Positions 1 to 8,041 of a DNA stretch of 34,137 nt are shown piece after piece (positions within the stretch are counted from its first letter, which is position 1; every line of letters starts with the position of its first letter). Position numbers and translations under genes: made by a program. This DNA comes from Myxococcota bacterium (GTDB taxonomy: Bacteria; Myxococcota_C; UBA6777): NCBI GenBank assembly GCA_963169055.1, contig CAUJFU010000254.1:1-34137 (forward strand), written 5' to 3'. The notes beneath the pieces were generated by a model that was not told the origin of the DNA, did no database searches, and worked only from the letters and a program-made list of their open reading frames with translations.

Positions 1-1
1 A

Positions 2-349
2 GGAGCGATTTGGATCGTGATGTTGTTGGTATTGGTGTTGGGTGGGGGCGGGGCCGCCTTTTACTTTTTGGATGGACTTCAACTGTTTTCCCAAAGCGAT
101 GCCTCTTCTGCGATCGTTGAAGCCCCTGTCGAACCCGCCAGTTTGCGCCTACGCATCACTCCCCCTCAAGCCCGCATCACACTCAACGGAAGCCCCGTCC
201 AAGACAGCGGAGATGTGCGCGTGATCAAGCTGGTAAGCGGTCTGCAATACCGCTTGATCGTCAGCTTGGACGGTTACCAAAGCGAGCAACGCGATCTCAA
301 AGCCAAAGAAGGCGAAACAGAGATGATGATCCGTTTGCGGAAACGCTGA
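2..349 (+). CDS. C-terminus of a membrane-anchored protein with a PEGA domain (partial, 5' end off window)
   Basis: The reading frame is already open at the left edge (Gly-Ala-Ile-Trp-Ile-Val...) and stops with TGA at 347-349, so this is the end of a longer gene. It begins with one hydrophobic membrane span (IWIVMLLVLVLGGG, then AAFYFL), followed by a short Ser/Ala/Glu linker and a PEGA-type beta domain (LRLRITPPQARITLNG ... LDGYQSEQRDL). In known families this arrangement (TM then PEGA) is the usual tail of bacterial Ser/Thr protein kinases, where PEGA is thought to sit outside the cytoplasmic membrane. That the missing N-terminus is a kinase is inference, helped by two other kinase-type genes in the window. 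A GTG at 17 gives a plausible-looking start but has no ribosome site and falls inside the TM segment. It converges on the next gene with a 22-bp gap. Confidence 0.75.
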   Translation, partial: GAIWIVMLLVLVLGGGGAAFYFLDGLQLFSQSDASSAIVEAPVEPASLRLRITPPQARITLNGSPVQDSGDVRVIKLVSGLQYRLIVSLDGYQSEQRDLKAKEGETEMMIRLRKR

Positions 350-371
350 TCGGATCGAGTGGTGCGCTGTA

Positions 372-2306
372 TTATCGGGAAGGGAACCAAGGGGTCTCAC
401 CGACGGTGGTCCAATGGGAGCGTTGATCGGCGCGGTGATTTTCTTCGAGGCGCATCTGTGCGATCTGATGGAGAAAACGCAAGACTTTGGGATAGGCTTT
501 GAGTTCTTGAAGGAGTTCTTCGCGTTGGATGCGCAGCAGGACGGTGTTGCTTGCGGCGCGAGCAGAGGCGGTGGCAGGTTCGCGATAGAGCAAGGCCATC
601 TCGCCCAAAAACTGCCCAGCGCGTAGATAGCGGATGACTTCGGGGGTTCCTGCACCAGAAGGTCGGCGGAAGACTTCAACGCGGCCCGAGGCGACGAGGC
701 AAAAGTGATCGAGCATCTCGCCTTGGGCGATGATCTCTTGGCCTTTTGCGAGCGGGTAAAACGAGAACTTTTGAACAAAGGGGATGCGTTCTTCGAGGGG
801 GATAGTGGAAAAGAAGGGGGCGTAGCGGATGGTTTCTTGGAGGATATATTCGCGGTGAAAGATGCGAAAGAGTTCATAAGCGTGGGGATCTTCTTGGATC
901 CACTTGGCGAGGATCGGCTGATCGACGCGGTAGACTTGGGAGTGGCGGGAGGCTTCGGCGGTGAGGGAAGAGAGGGCGTTGGAGAAAAAGCTGGTGACAC
1001 CGATCATCCCGTCAGGTCCGATGCGGTCGACTTCGACGAGGCGGTCTTCTTCGTGATAAACGAGACGGATTTCACCGGATTTGACCATAAAAAAGGATTG
1101 GTGGTGGTCTTGAGCGGAGAGCAGGGGTTGGGCGGTTTGAAAGGTTTGGAGAGGTGCTTGTTGGACGAGATTACGGACGATCTGGAGATCTTCGATGCCA
1201 AAAAGGATCGGATGCCAAGGGTAGGCAGAGGGCGGGTTGGGGATCTCGGGTTCATCGGCAGCGAAAGGATGTAAAAGATTGGAGATGGCACGCGAATCAT
1301 CGAGGGTGTCCATGGATTCGAGGGCATTGAGGCTGAGTTCAAGAGAAGGGGTTGGCAAAGAAGAGAGCAGGCCAACACGCAAAAAGCTGATGGATTGGGG
1401 TCTTTGGTTGACTTCACGAGAAAGGCACTTATGGATTAGCTGTTCGAGGCGTTGGTGGTGGGGGAAGTTGGCAAGCGAGGGTTCGGTTGCGACGAGGGGT
1501 CGGGGAGAATGAAACAGCGGATTCATCAAGAGTTCTTGGGGAGAATCGCCGAGAAAAGGTAGCGAGCCTGTAAGCATCTCAAAGAGCAAGACGCCGAGCG
1601 CATAGATATCCGTGTGGGGTCCGATGGGTTGATTTTGAGTGCTCTGTTCGGGGGCCATGTATCCGGGGGTTCCGCAGATCATCCCGGGGATGGTCAAGTG
1701 TGTGTCGAACTCGTTGTGTTGCATCTCAAGACGAGCGGTGCCGAAGTCGCAGATCTTGACCATGATCTTTTGGGAGGGATGTTGTTGAAGCATGACGTTG
1801 GCGGGCTTGAGATCGCGGTGGATAATGCCGAAGTCATGGGCTTTTTCAAGAGCATCGCAGATCTGCAAAGCGATCTGCAAGGCGATCTTTGGGGTGAATG
1901 GGCCTTGGGTGGAAAGTTGTTGGCGAAGCGTCTGCCCTTCGATCAGTTCCATGACGAGGAAGATACCGTATCCGGGGGCGATACCAAACTCGTAAAGTTT
2001 GACAGCGCGGGGATGTTGGAGCCGCAGACCGGCCTCGGCTTCTCGGCGGAAACGGCGGATGGCTTGGGGTTGTGTGGCGAGTTCGGGTTGGAGCAGCTTG
2101 AGGGCGACCTGTTGGCCGGTGGCAAGGTGACGCGCTCGAAATATCCGGCCTGTGGCACCTTCGGCAAGGTATTCTTCGAGATGGTAGGAGTGGATGATCT
2201 CGCCAAGGAGAGCTCGTTGGCTTTGCGTGAGCGGCGCACCACAATGGCTGCAAACCGTCGCACGCAGAACCTCGTGTTTGCAATAAGCACAGACGACACT
2301 CTCCAT
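372..2306 (-). CDS. Zinc-ribbon Ser/Thr protein kinase with two C-terminal cyclic-nucleotide-binding folds
   Basis: 644 residues. The N-terminus has a four-Cys zinc ribbon (C6, C9, C19, C22). A complete Hanks-type kinase domain follows at about 40-315: Gly-loop EGATGRIF (50-57), VALK lysine K70, HRD loop D165 with N170, DFG 187-189 and APE 218-220, so catalysis looks intact. After a linker come two cyclic-nucleotide-monophosphate-binding (CNB) folds at about 370-480 and 495-615. The second has a recognisable phosphate-binding cassette (FLGEMALLYREPATASARA, 567-584), but the position of the usual cassette arginine (as in GTPRAAT of PKA regulatory subunits) is alanine, so ligand binding is doubtful. 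No membrane span is seen: it is probably a soluble kinase gated by its CNB domains (inference). Start is ATG at 2306; the C-terminus converges on the PEGA gene. Confidence 0.9.
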   Translation of the reverse strand: MESVVCAYCKHEVLRATVCSHCGAPLTQSQRALLGEIIHSYHLEEYLAEGATGRIFRARHLATGQQVALKLLQPELATQPQAIRRFRREAEAGLRLQHPRAVKLYEFGIAPGYGIFLVMELIEGQTLRQQLSTQGPFTPKIALQIALQICDALEKAHDFGIIHRDLKPANVMLQQHPSQKIMVKICDFGTARLEMQHNEFDTHLTIPGMICGTPGYMAPEQSTQNQPIGPHTDIYALGVLLFEMLTGSLPFLGDSPQELLMNPLFHSPRPLVATEPSLANFPHHQRLEQLIHKCLSREVNQRPQSISFLRVGLLSSLPTPSLELSLNALESMDTLDDSRAISNLLHPFAADEPEIPNPPSAYPWHPILFGIEDLQIVRNLVQQAPLQTFQTAQPLLSAQDHHQSFFMVKSGEIRLVYHEEDRLVEVDRIGPDGMIGVTSFFSNALSSLTAEASRHSQVYRVDQPILAKWIQEDPHAYELFRIFHREYILQETIRYAPFFSTIPLEERIPFVQKFSFYPLAKGQEIIAQGEMLDHFCLVASGRVEVFRRPSGAGTPEVIRYLRAGQFLGEMALLYREPATASARAASNTVLLRIQREELLQELKAYPKVLRFLHQIAQMRLEENHRADQRSHWTTVGETPWFPSR

Positions 2307-2341
2307 CGATGCTCTCCCTCAGATGATCGGCGGAAGTCCTA

Positions 2342-2359
2342 AACAAAATCCGTTTTGTT
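2342..2359. promoter_or_regulatory. Perfect inverted repeat upstream of the zinc-ribbon kinase
   Basis: AACAAAA-TCCG-TTTTGTT is a perfect 7-bp inverted repeat with a 4-bp centre, 36 bp upstream of the kinase start. A TATAAC hexamer (minus strand, 2357-2362) overlaps its arm and could be a -10 element, but I see no convincing -35. It may be an operator or a weak terminator for the HD-domain gene lying further upstream in transcription direction. Confidence 0.35.
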
Positions 2360-2383
2360 ATAGCGGAAGAACAGAGGCATTGG

Positions 2384-2503
2384 CTAGAGGCGTGGATCGG
2401 CGGAGATGCGCTGAAAGATACGACTAGAGGCGTGGATCGGAAGTGATGCGCTGAAAGATACGACTAGAGGCGTGGATCGGAGGTGATGTGCTGAAGGATG
2501 CGT
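2384..2503. repeat. Three tandem 40-bp copies of the HD-gene 3' end including the stop codon
   Basis: Three direct copies start at 2384, 2424 and 2464, each beginning CTAGAGGCGTGGATCGG. The 2464 copy is the true end of the HD-domain gene (minus strand, ...ILQHITSDPRL-stop). The copies at 2424 and 2384 would encode near-identical endings (IFQRITSDPRL-stop and IFQRISADPRL-stop). Because 40 = 1 mod 3, the three copies place the same terminal peptide and TAG in three different frames. Confidence 0.9.
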
Positions 2504-4029
2504 TGTGCTTGTTCGAGGTGATGGGGATGACAGTAGATACGGCGCAAGGATTGGGCTTGGGCGTAGCGGCGATAAAGGTGGCTGTATTGTTGGATGGGTT
2601 GTGCGGCTTGGAGCGAGTCATCAAGGACGTATATCGGGGGTTCGGAGTCGTGAGGTTGGCGGAAATAGCGTGAAAGCACCCAACGCGAAGTGGCTTGCAT
2701 GATGGGGATATGGGCTTCTTGGAGAGCGAGAGCGACAGTCTGGAGAAGCGTGTGAGGATCGGCCTTTGGGAAGGTGGAGTAAAGCTGGATCGAGGGGATG
2801 TGACTTGGCGGGCGTTCGGGAGAAGCGGAAAAAGCCGAATGATGGGAGTCTGTGCGCGAAACATTGGAGAGAGAAGTCGGCGTTGTGGGCGGTGTGTCGG
2901 GAAGAGTACAAGCTGTGTTGGAGAGAGCACGAGACGAAAGGGAACGCATCGGATCGGTTGAATCATCGGGAGCGTTGGGATCGAGAGGTGAGTGTTCGGA
3001 CGGTAAAAGGATCTCAAACAAGCGGATATACGGGCGATGTTGTGTAATGCGTTGCGCCCAAGGGTTGTGCGAACGTCGGAGGGCGGTGATCAGTTCGGCA
3101 TCATCGGTGCGTAGGTAGGCATCGAGATCTGCGGGGAGAGGGAAAGCGTCGGGTTCTTCTTGAAAGAAGCGTTGGAGCATCTCTTGGTAGCAGATCGAGG
3201 CGTGGTGGTAGTACACCGAAAAAAACATGTGGTAGCGGGAAAGTAGAAAGTCTTCAAAAGTGAAGAGCGCCCGCGAACGCAGCCCAAGATAGGCTGTTTG
3301 GTTGTGAAGGATGGGCGTAAGGTGTTGCAGCAACCAATCGAGATCAAATTGTCCGTAGGCTACGCCACAATAGAAGGCATCCCGCAAAAGGTAATCCATG
3401 CGATCGGCGTCGATCTCGGAGCTGATGATCTGGCGCATCATCGGGAAAAAATCGATACCTTGGCGATGAAACGTGGTGTCCTCTTTGAGGCGGATACCGC
3501 TGATCAATTGGGCGACGGACAGCGGGGAAACCTCCATGGCTTCGAGATGGCGGGCGATCGGGGAGTCGAGGATGATCTTGAGGGAGTAATCTTCGTGATG
3601 GGCCTGTCGCTCAGGATATCCATCGGAAAGCCACGAAGGAAGGGCGAGATCTTTTTGGGGAGGCATGACCGATTCGGTGGTATGGCTGAGAGGAGCGTGG
3701 CCGACATCGTGAAGCATCGCTGCCGCCCGAACGATCCGCAAAAACTGCGCAGCGTCTTGAGGTTCGAGAGGGAGATAGCGTTGCAAAGAGCGCCACATCC
3801 GCGTTGCGACGGCACCCACGCCGATGCTGTGGAGATAGCGCGTGTGGGTGGCACCGGGATAAGGGATTTCAGCGAAGCCGATCTGTTTAATGCCGCGAAG
3901 GCGTTGGTATGCAGGATCGCGCAGCATCGCCATTTCGGGCTCGGACAGCTCGATGCTTTTGTGGAGAGGGTCACGGATGGAAAGCGGGATGCTCGAAGAA
4001 AAAGCCGGTGTATCGGTATGTTGGGTCAT
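2464..4029 (-). CDS. HD-domain phosphohydrolase (SAMHD1/dGTPase-like, COG1078 type)
   Basis: 521 residues. The N-terminal part opens like the COG1078/SAMHD1 group (IRDPLHKSIELSEPEMAML, then QRLRGIKQIG) and has the metal-binding HD signature: H67 in THTRYLHSIG, H107-D108 in AAMLHDVGHAPLSH, and a later aspartate in EIDADRMDYLLRD (about D209). Members of this family hydrolyse dNTPs or other nucleotides; the substrate here cannot be read from sequence. The core ends near residue 345; the remainder (about 345-521) is low in conserved motifs and Ser/Thr/Pro-rich in its middle. The start ATG lies 13 bp after the argF stop, suggesting co-transcription and perhaps coupling. Its 3' end is part of a 3 x 40-bp repeat carrying duplicate stop codons. 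Confidence 0.85.
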   Translation of the reverse strand: MTQHTDTPAFSSSIPLSIRDPLHKSIELSEPEMAMLRDPAYQRLRGIKQIGFAEIPYPGATHTRYLHSIGVGAVATRMWRSLQRYLPLEPQDAAQFLRIVRAAAMLHDVGHAPLSHTTESVMPPQKDLALPSWLSDGYPERQAHHEDYSLKIILDSPIARHLEAMEVSPLSVAQLISGIRLKEDTTFHRQGIDFFPMMRQIISSEIDADRMDYLLRDAFYCGVAYGQFDLDWLLQHLTPILHNQTAYLGLRSRALFTFEDFLLSRYHMFFSVYYHHASICYQEMLQRFFQEEPDAFPLPADLDAYLRTDDAELITALRRSHNPWAQRITQHRPYIRLFEILLPSEHSPLDPNAPDDSTDPMRSLSSRALSNTACTLPDTPPTTPTSLSNVSRTDSHHSAFSASPERPPSHIPSIQLYSTFPKADPHTLLQTVALALQEAHIPIMQATSRWVLSRYFRQPHDSEPPIYVLDDSLQAAQPIQQYSHLYRRYAQAQSLRRIYCHPHHLEQAQRILQHITSDPRL

Positions 4030-4042
4030 CCAAGAAACTTTC

Positions 4043-4960
4043 TTAACGGCGCATCAACGTAAGCATCAACGCTTTTTGTGCGTGCAGCCGATTTTCGGCC
4101 TGATCGAAGACGATCGAGGAAGGGGCATCGACCACTTGATCGGTGACTTCTTCGCCGCGATGTGCAGGGAGGCAGTGCATAAAAAAGGCGTCAGGACGGG
4201 CTTTTTGCATGAGTTCGGTGTTGACTTGGTAATGAGCGAAGGTAATCTTGCGTTGCGCGGCTTCAGCTTCTTGTCCCATACTGGCCCAGACATCGGTGTA
4301 TACAGCATCTGCACCTTGGACAGCTTCGGCGGGTTCAAAGCAGGCATGGATCGAAGCGCCCGTCTGTTGGGCGATTTGGCGTGCTTCGTCGATCACCTCC
4401 GTCTCGGGGGTGTGGGCAGGAGGCGTGGCATAACGCAGATGAACCCCAAGCATCGCAGCACACAACGCAAGCGAGTGAAGAACGTTGTTGCCATCTCCGA
4501 TCCACGCAAGCGTCTTGCCTTGGAGTGGGCCGAGTCGCTCTTGGAGAGTGAAGAAGTCTGCGATGGCTTGGCAAGGATGAAAGCGATCACTCAGTCCGTT
4601 GATCACTGGGACGCTGCTGGCTTCGGCCATTCCGTCGATCAGATGGTGGCCGAAGGTGCGGATCATCACAGCATCCACCCATCGCGACAAGTTGGAGGCG
4701 ATATCGTAGAGGCTTTCGCGCTTTCCGAGTTGGATATCTGTTGGACCGAGATAGATCGCTTGTCCGCCCATTTGAAAGATCCCTGTTTGAAAAGTCACAC
4801 GTGTGCGCAACGAAGGCTTTTCAAAGATCATCGCCAAGGTGCGTCCTTCAAGAGCGCGCACAAAGCGTTCGGGATGGCGTTTGACTTCGCGGGTGAGGTC
4901 AAAGAGTTCGAGGAGGGCGGGGATCGTCAGGTCCGTAACTTTGCGAAAGTGCTTGGGCAT
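4043..4960 (-). CDS. argF: Ornithine carbamoyltransferase
   Basis: 305 residues, normal length for the family. It joins carbamoyl phosphate to ornithine to make citrulline in arginine biosynthesis, in the cytoplasm. Visible motifs are the carbamoyl-phosphate loop EKPSLRTRVTF (S50-R54), DIQLGKRESLYD (75-86), HPCQ at 128-131 (HPCQ rather than HPTQ favours ornithine over aspartate carbamoyltransferase) and the active-site HCLPAHRG at 262-269. The ATG at 4960 has a GAGG ribosome site five bases upstream. It is followed at 13 bp by the HD phosphohydrolase, and preceded at 72 bp by the giant lipoprotein gene on the same strand, so it may be read from an upstream promoter; no obvious own promoter was found. 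Confidence 0.95.
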   Translation of the reverse strand: MPKHFRKVTDLTIPALLELFDLTREVKRHPERFVRALEGRTLAMIFEKPSLRTRVTFQTGIFQMGGQAIYLGPTDIQLGKRESLYDIASNLSRWVDAVMIRTFGHHLIDGMAEASSVPVINGLSDRFHPCQAIADFFTLQERLGPLQGKTLAWIGDGNNVLHSLALCAAMLGVHLRYATPPAHTPETEVIDEARQIAQQTGASIHACFEPAEAVQGADAVYTDVWASMGQEAEAAQRKITFAHYQVNTELMQKARPDAFFMHCLPAHRGEEVTDQVVDAPSSIVFDQAENRLHAQKALMLTLMRR

Positions 4961-5032
4961 ATCAACCTCGTAGCGACAGGAGATCGAGAGAAGCGAGCGA
5001 TTTGTGCGGTTTGATATATCTGGAAGGTGCGT

Positions 5033-7942
5033 TTAGGGCAAGGGGGCGCAGGGCGTAAAATAGGAGGCTTCGAGGGACGGATGTTCGGGGTGGAGAGGAA
5101 GAACGGAAGACAGGGATATCTGGGCAAGGGTGGGATCGAAAGACCATTGGAGGTTTTGCGTTAGAAGAGTCTCGGCGTATTTGAGGGAGAGCGTGCTGAT
5201 GTCGGGTGTTTGGTCAAGATGAAAACGGGTGCGCTGGCCAAGAAAAGCAGCTTTGATCTCGGCGATCCAAGCATTGAGAACGAGCAAGCCACGAGGTTGA
5301 AGCATCGCGCAAAGGTCGAAGGCAAGGCCACTTCCTGCGTGCGTGCTTTCGATGTAGCGCGTTGCAGAGGAGAGTTGTGGGGAACAGGTTTGGGAGGGGA
5401 TCGCCGAAAACAGCAGCCATGGGGGATCATCTTGAGCGGTGGGGAGGTAGCGTTGAATGGAAAAAGTGGAGGCATCGTCTCGGGCCGATACAACGAGCGC
5501 AAGGGCTGGTCGTGCGACACCAAGGCTTTGGATATCGGCATCGCGCAAAGAAGACAGCGTTTTGGAAAGGGACGCCAGTCCTTGGGAACGGACATCGCGA
5601 TCGGTGAGCCAGAGTTGTTCGTGGCTGGTGAGGGCTTGGGGCGCTTCGAGCGAGGCGCGATAAAAGCGCAAGGTGACGCCATCTTGTTTGAGTTGTGAAA
5701 AGAGTTCAATCAGGCGTTGTTTGAGATCAAGCGAGGCAGCAAACGTTTCGATAGAGGGGTCGATATAGACGACCACATGGGCGTCTTGGAGCTTTCGCAT
5801 TGGGTAGGTACGCAGCGCGGGAAGCCCTGAAGAAGCTTGGAGGGTGGATTGCAAAGAAAAGGGCGATCGTTGTGCATCGAAGCCATCGAGTTGAAGGGAT
5901 GCGAAACTGCGAAAGGATTGGAGATTGCCGAGGGAGGGGGGAGTAAAACGCACCCACGCCACAGTGCGGGATTCTTTGGGTTGAAGGGTCAAGGGAAGTG
6001 TGGGCAAGCGCAAAACGAAGTCGTTGGTGGGCGCGTTGGGGAGGGAGATCTGGCGAAGAGTGAGAGGCGAATCGGTAGGATTGGAAAGCAAGAGGGGTGT
6101 CTCGGGAGAAGCACAAGCACGTGTCGCGGCGATGTATTGGCGAGGGGCGATCTGCGGGAGAGGTTGTTGGGTGATCTGGGCCTGCAATTGGACGGCGTAC
6201 GGGTATCCGCCGAGGCCAGAGATACCGCGCAAAAGCAACCACGCTTCATCGCGTCCTTGGAGAGAAGGGGCGGTGTAGACGAAGGTCAGGATATGTTGAT
6301 GGCTTTGTTGTTCAAGCCGAGGGACAGGAGGATAGGTGCGAAACTGGGTTGCGCGGCCTCCAAAAGCCGTGAGGATATCGACTTGTGCGTGGGTGAGGGA
6401 GCGTTTGGCTTCGGAGAGAGTGATCGGCAAAAAAGCGTAGCGGGTATCACTCGGCCCAAGATGCCCGAGCGAAACGACGTCATGGGGGAGGATGACGTTG
6501 GGGGTTCGCAGTTCGGCTCGGAGAGAAAACTTGGCGACAAAAGTATCGGACTGATCGGCCTTTTGGAAGCGAAGCAAGGCTTCGCCTTGGAAAGTTCCGT
6601 AATGGCCGGGCATCCATTGAAATTGAACACGTGCGGTTGCGCCCGAAGCAAGGCGCAAAGGGAGATGTTGAAGGGACGTCAACCAACGTTGGGTTTGATC
6701 GGCGGCAAGCAAGGCTTGAACAGGCGAAGTTCCCGTGATATCGGAAAGGACGACTTCTTGGTCGCATGTGTTGGTGAGATCAACGTCGTACAGTCCCGAA
6801 GGAGTGCCGGGTTGGGGCGGTGGGGTGGTGGGTTCGGTGATCTTGGTTTGGACGCACTGCGAAAGCGGAGCATTTTGGCCGATCACCATGCCCGAGAGCG
6901 GGATCGAAAACAGTTTGCCTTGTCCTTCATGGCGGGCAGAGATGTTGATTTTTGCTTGATAACGCCCGAACATCGGGATCTTTGAGTCCACAGAAAAGCG
7001 CACGATGGCTCGTAGGCTTTCTTGTGGAGCAAGACGAAGAGGCAACGAGGGAAGTCCTTCCAAAGAGAAGGTGTGTTCGGGATCTTGGAGGGAGATCGAT
7101 TCGATCAACAAGGGGCCGAGGCCGGTATTTTGGAGGAGTTCGCGTTCTTGGCGTTGTTCACCAGCGTAAACGATGGTGGGGAATTGGAGGGAAGGCGTGA
7201 GCAGTTTAAGAGAGCCGCCGTTGTCGGGGACACAAAAACCAGCTTCACAGATCTCGTCGTGGGCGCAAGATTGGGCGAAACAAGCGCGTTGGGGTTGGAG
7301 TCGGATGGGTTGATCAAGGCGGATGATCTGGCCGGGCTGTGGGCAGATATCATCGAGGCGGGATGGATGAAACGCGGCGGTTTGGATAGAAAGCGAGTGG
7401 CAAGCCGTTGTATTGTTCGGAAGCAAGGGAGGGATGCCACGCATCCGAAATGTCCCTTGCGTATCGAGAGTAAGGGTGGAGAGAGAAGTCCCCTTGAGAG
7501 CGATCTGGATGTTTTTTGCGCCGAAGCGAGGGGCCGCTTGGACGGTGCCTTCGAGGATCGCAGAAGGCAGCAGCGTGCGCTGCGGAGTATCGAGAGAAAG
7601 GGTATGATCGCGGACGATCCAGAGTTGAAGGCGAAGGCCGAATTCTTCGCCAAGACGAAAAAGGATATCACGTTTGCCCGCAGGGATGGAGGACAACAAA
7701 AAGTCGCCTTGGGCGTCTGTTTTGGCGGTGAGTTGCGGAAGGTTGACGACCTCGATGTGAGCAAAGCGGGCGGGTTCACCGCTCGGCAAGAGCAACGTCC
7801 CATGCAAGTGACCAAGGCCCTCAAAAAAGCGATCGTTGGAGATTGTACCGCAAGCACCAAAGAAAAACAGGGCAAGCGCAAAGAAGATCAGTGTTCCACG
7901 GCGGAACGAAGGGGGTTTGTGTCGGCGAAGATGACGGTGCAT
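5033..7942 (-). CDS. Giant lipoprotein: carboxypeptidase-regulatory-like, Cys-rich, Ig-like and vWA-like parts
   Basis: 969 residues from the ATG at 7942, chosen because AAGGAAG lies just upstream and the protein then opens with MHRHLRR, a hydrophobic segment and a lipobox (FFFGAC-G). The open frame continues 23 codons further upstream without a good ribosome site. After the lipidated Cys come beta-rich segments resembling carboxypeptidase-regulatory domains (HLHGTLLLPSGEPARFAHIEV ... TDAQGDFLLSSIPAGKRD), a small Cys-rich motif (CFAQSCAHDEICEAGFC), then several Ig-like repeats of the HYDIN/choice-of-anchor-D style (alternating SLPLRLAPQES and FSIPLSG-like strands). The C-terminal 200 residues (from DAHVVVYIDPSIETF) look like a degenerate vWA fold. 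Role unknown: a surface-exposed structural or adhesive lipoprotein is inferred. It follows the caspase gene by 99 bp on the same strand. Confidence 0.7.
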   Translation of the reverse strand: MHRHLRRHKPPSFRRGTLIFFALALFFFGACGTISNDRFFEGLGHLHGTLLLPSGEPARFAHIEVVNLPQLTAKTDAQGDFLLSSIPAGKRDILFRLGEEFGLRLQLWIVRDHTLSLDTPQRTLLPSAILEGTVQAAPRFGAKNIQIALKGTSLSTLTLDTQGTFRMRGIPPLLPNNTTACHSLSIQTAAFHPSRLDDICPQPGQIIRLDQPIRLQPQRACFAQSCAHDEICEAGFCVPDNGGSLKLLTPSLQFPTIVYAGEQRQERELLQNTGLGPLLIESISLQDPEHTFSLEGLPSLPLRLAPQESLRAIVRFSVDSKIPMFGRYQAKINISARHEGQGKLFSIPLSGMVIGQNAPLSQCVQTKITEPTTPPPQPGTPSGLYDVDLTNTCDQEVVLSDITGTSPVQALLAADQTQRWLTSLQHLPLRLASGATARVQFQWMPGHYGTFQGEALLRFQKADQSDTFVAKFSLRAELRTPNVILPHDVVSLGHLGPSDTRYAFLPITLSEAKRSLTHAQVDILTAFGGRATQFRTYPPVPRLEQQSHQHILTFVYTAPSLQGRDEAWLLLRGISGLGGYPYAVQLQAQITQQPLPQIAPRQYIAATRACASPETPLLLSNPTDSPLTLRQISLPNAPTNDFVLRLPTLPLTLQPKESRTVAWVRFTPPSLGNLQSFRSFASLQLDGFDAQRSPFSLQSTLQASSGLPALRTYPMRKLQDAHVVVYIDPSIETFAASLDLKQRLIELFSQLKQDGVTLRFYRASLEAPQALTSHEQLWLTDRDVRSQGLASLSKTLSSLRDADIQSLGVARPALALVVSARDDASTFSIQRYLPTAQDDPPWLLFSAIPSQTCSPQLSSATRYIESTHAGSGLAFDLCAMLQPRGLLVLNAWIAEIKAAFLGQRTRFHLDQTPDISTLSLKYAETLLTQNLQWSFDPTLAQISLSSVLPLHPEHPSLEASYFTPCAPLP

Positions 7943-8041
7943 GCTTCTTCCTTCGTTGGCTTCGGTCAATAGGGCTTTTGGCACACGCAACACGGATCGC
8001 GCAACAGCCAAACAGCGGCAGAACAGCCGAGTGCAAAGGGA

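Noticed and set aside
2384-2503. CRISPR-like array of 40-bp units
   Set aside because: Units are contiguous without unique spacers and derive from the gene end; only three copies and no cas genes.
3890-5014. 374-codon plus-strand open frame across argF
   Set aside because: Antisense shadow of argF and the HD gene, both of which are recognisable enzymes.
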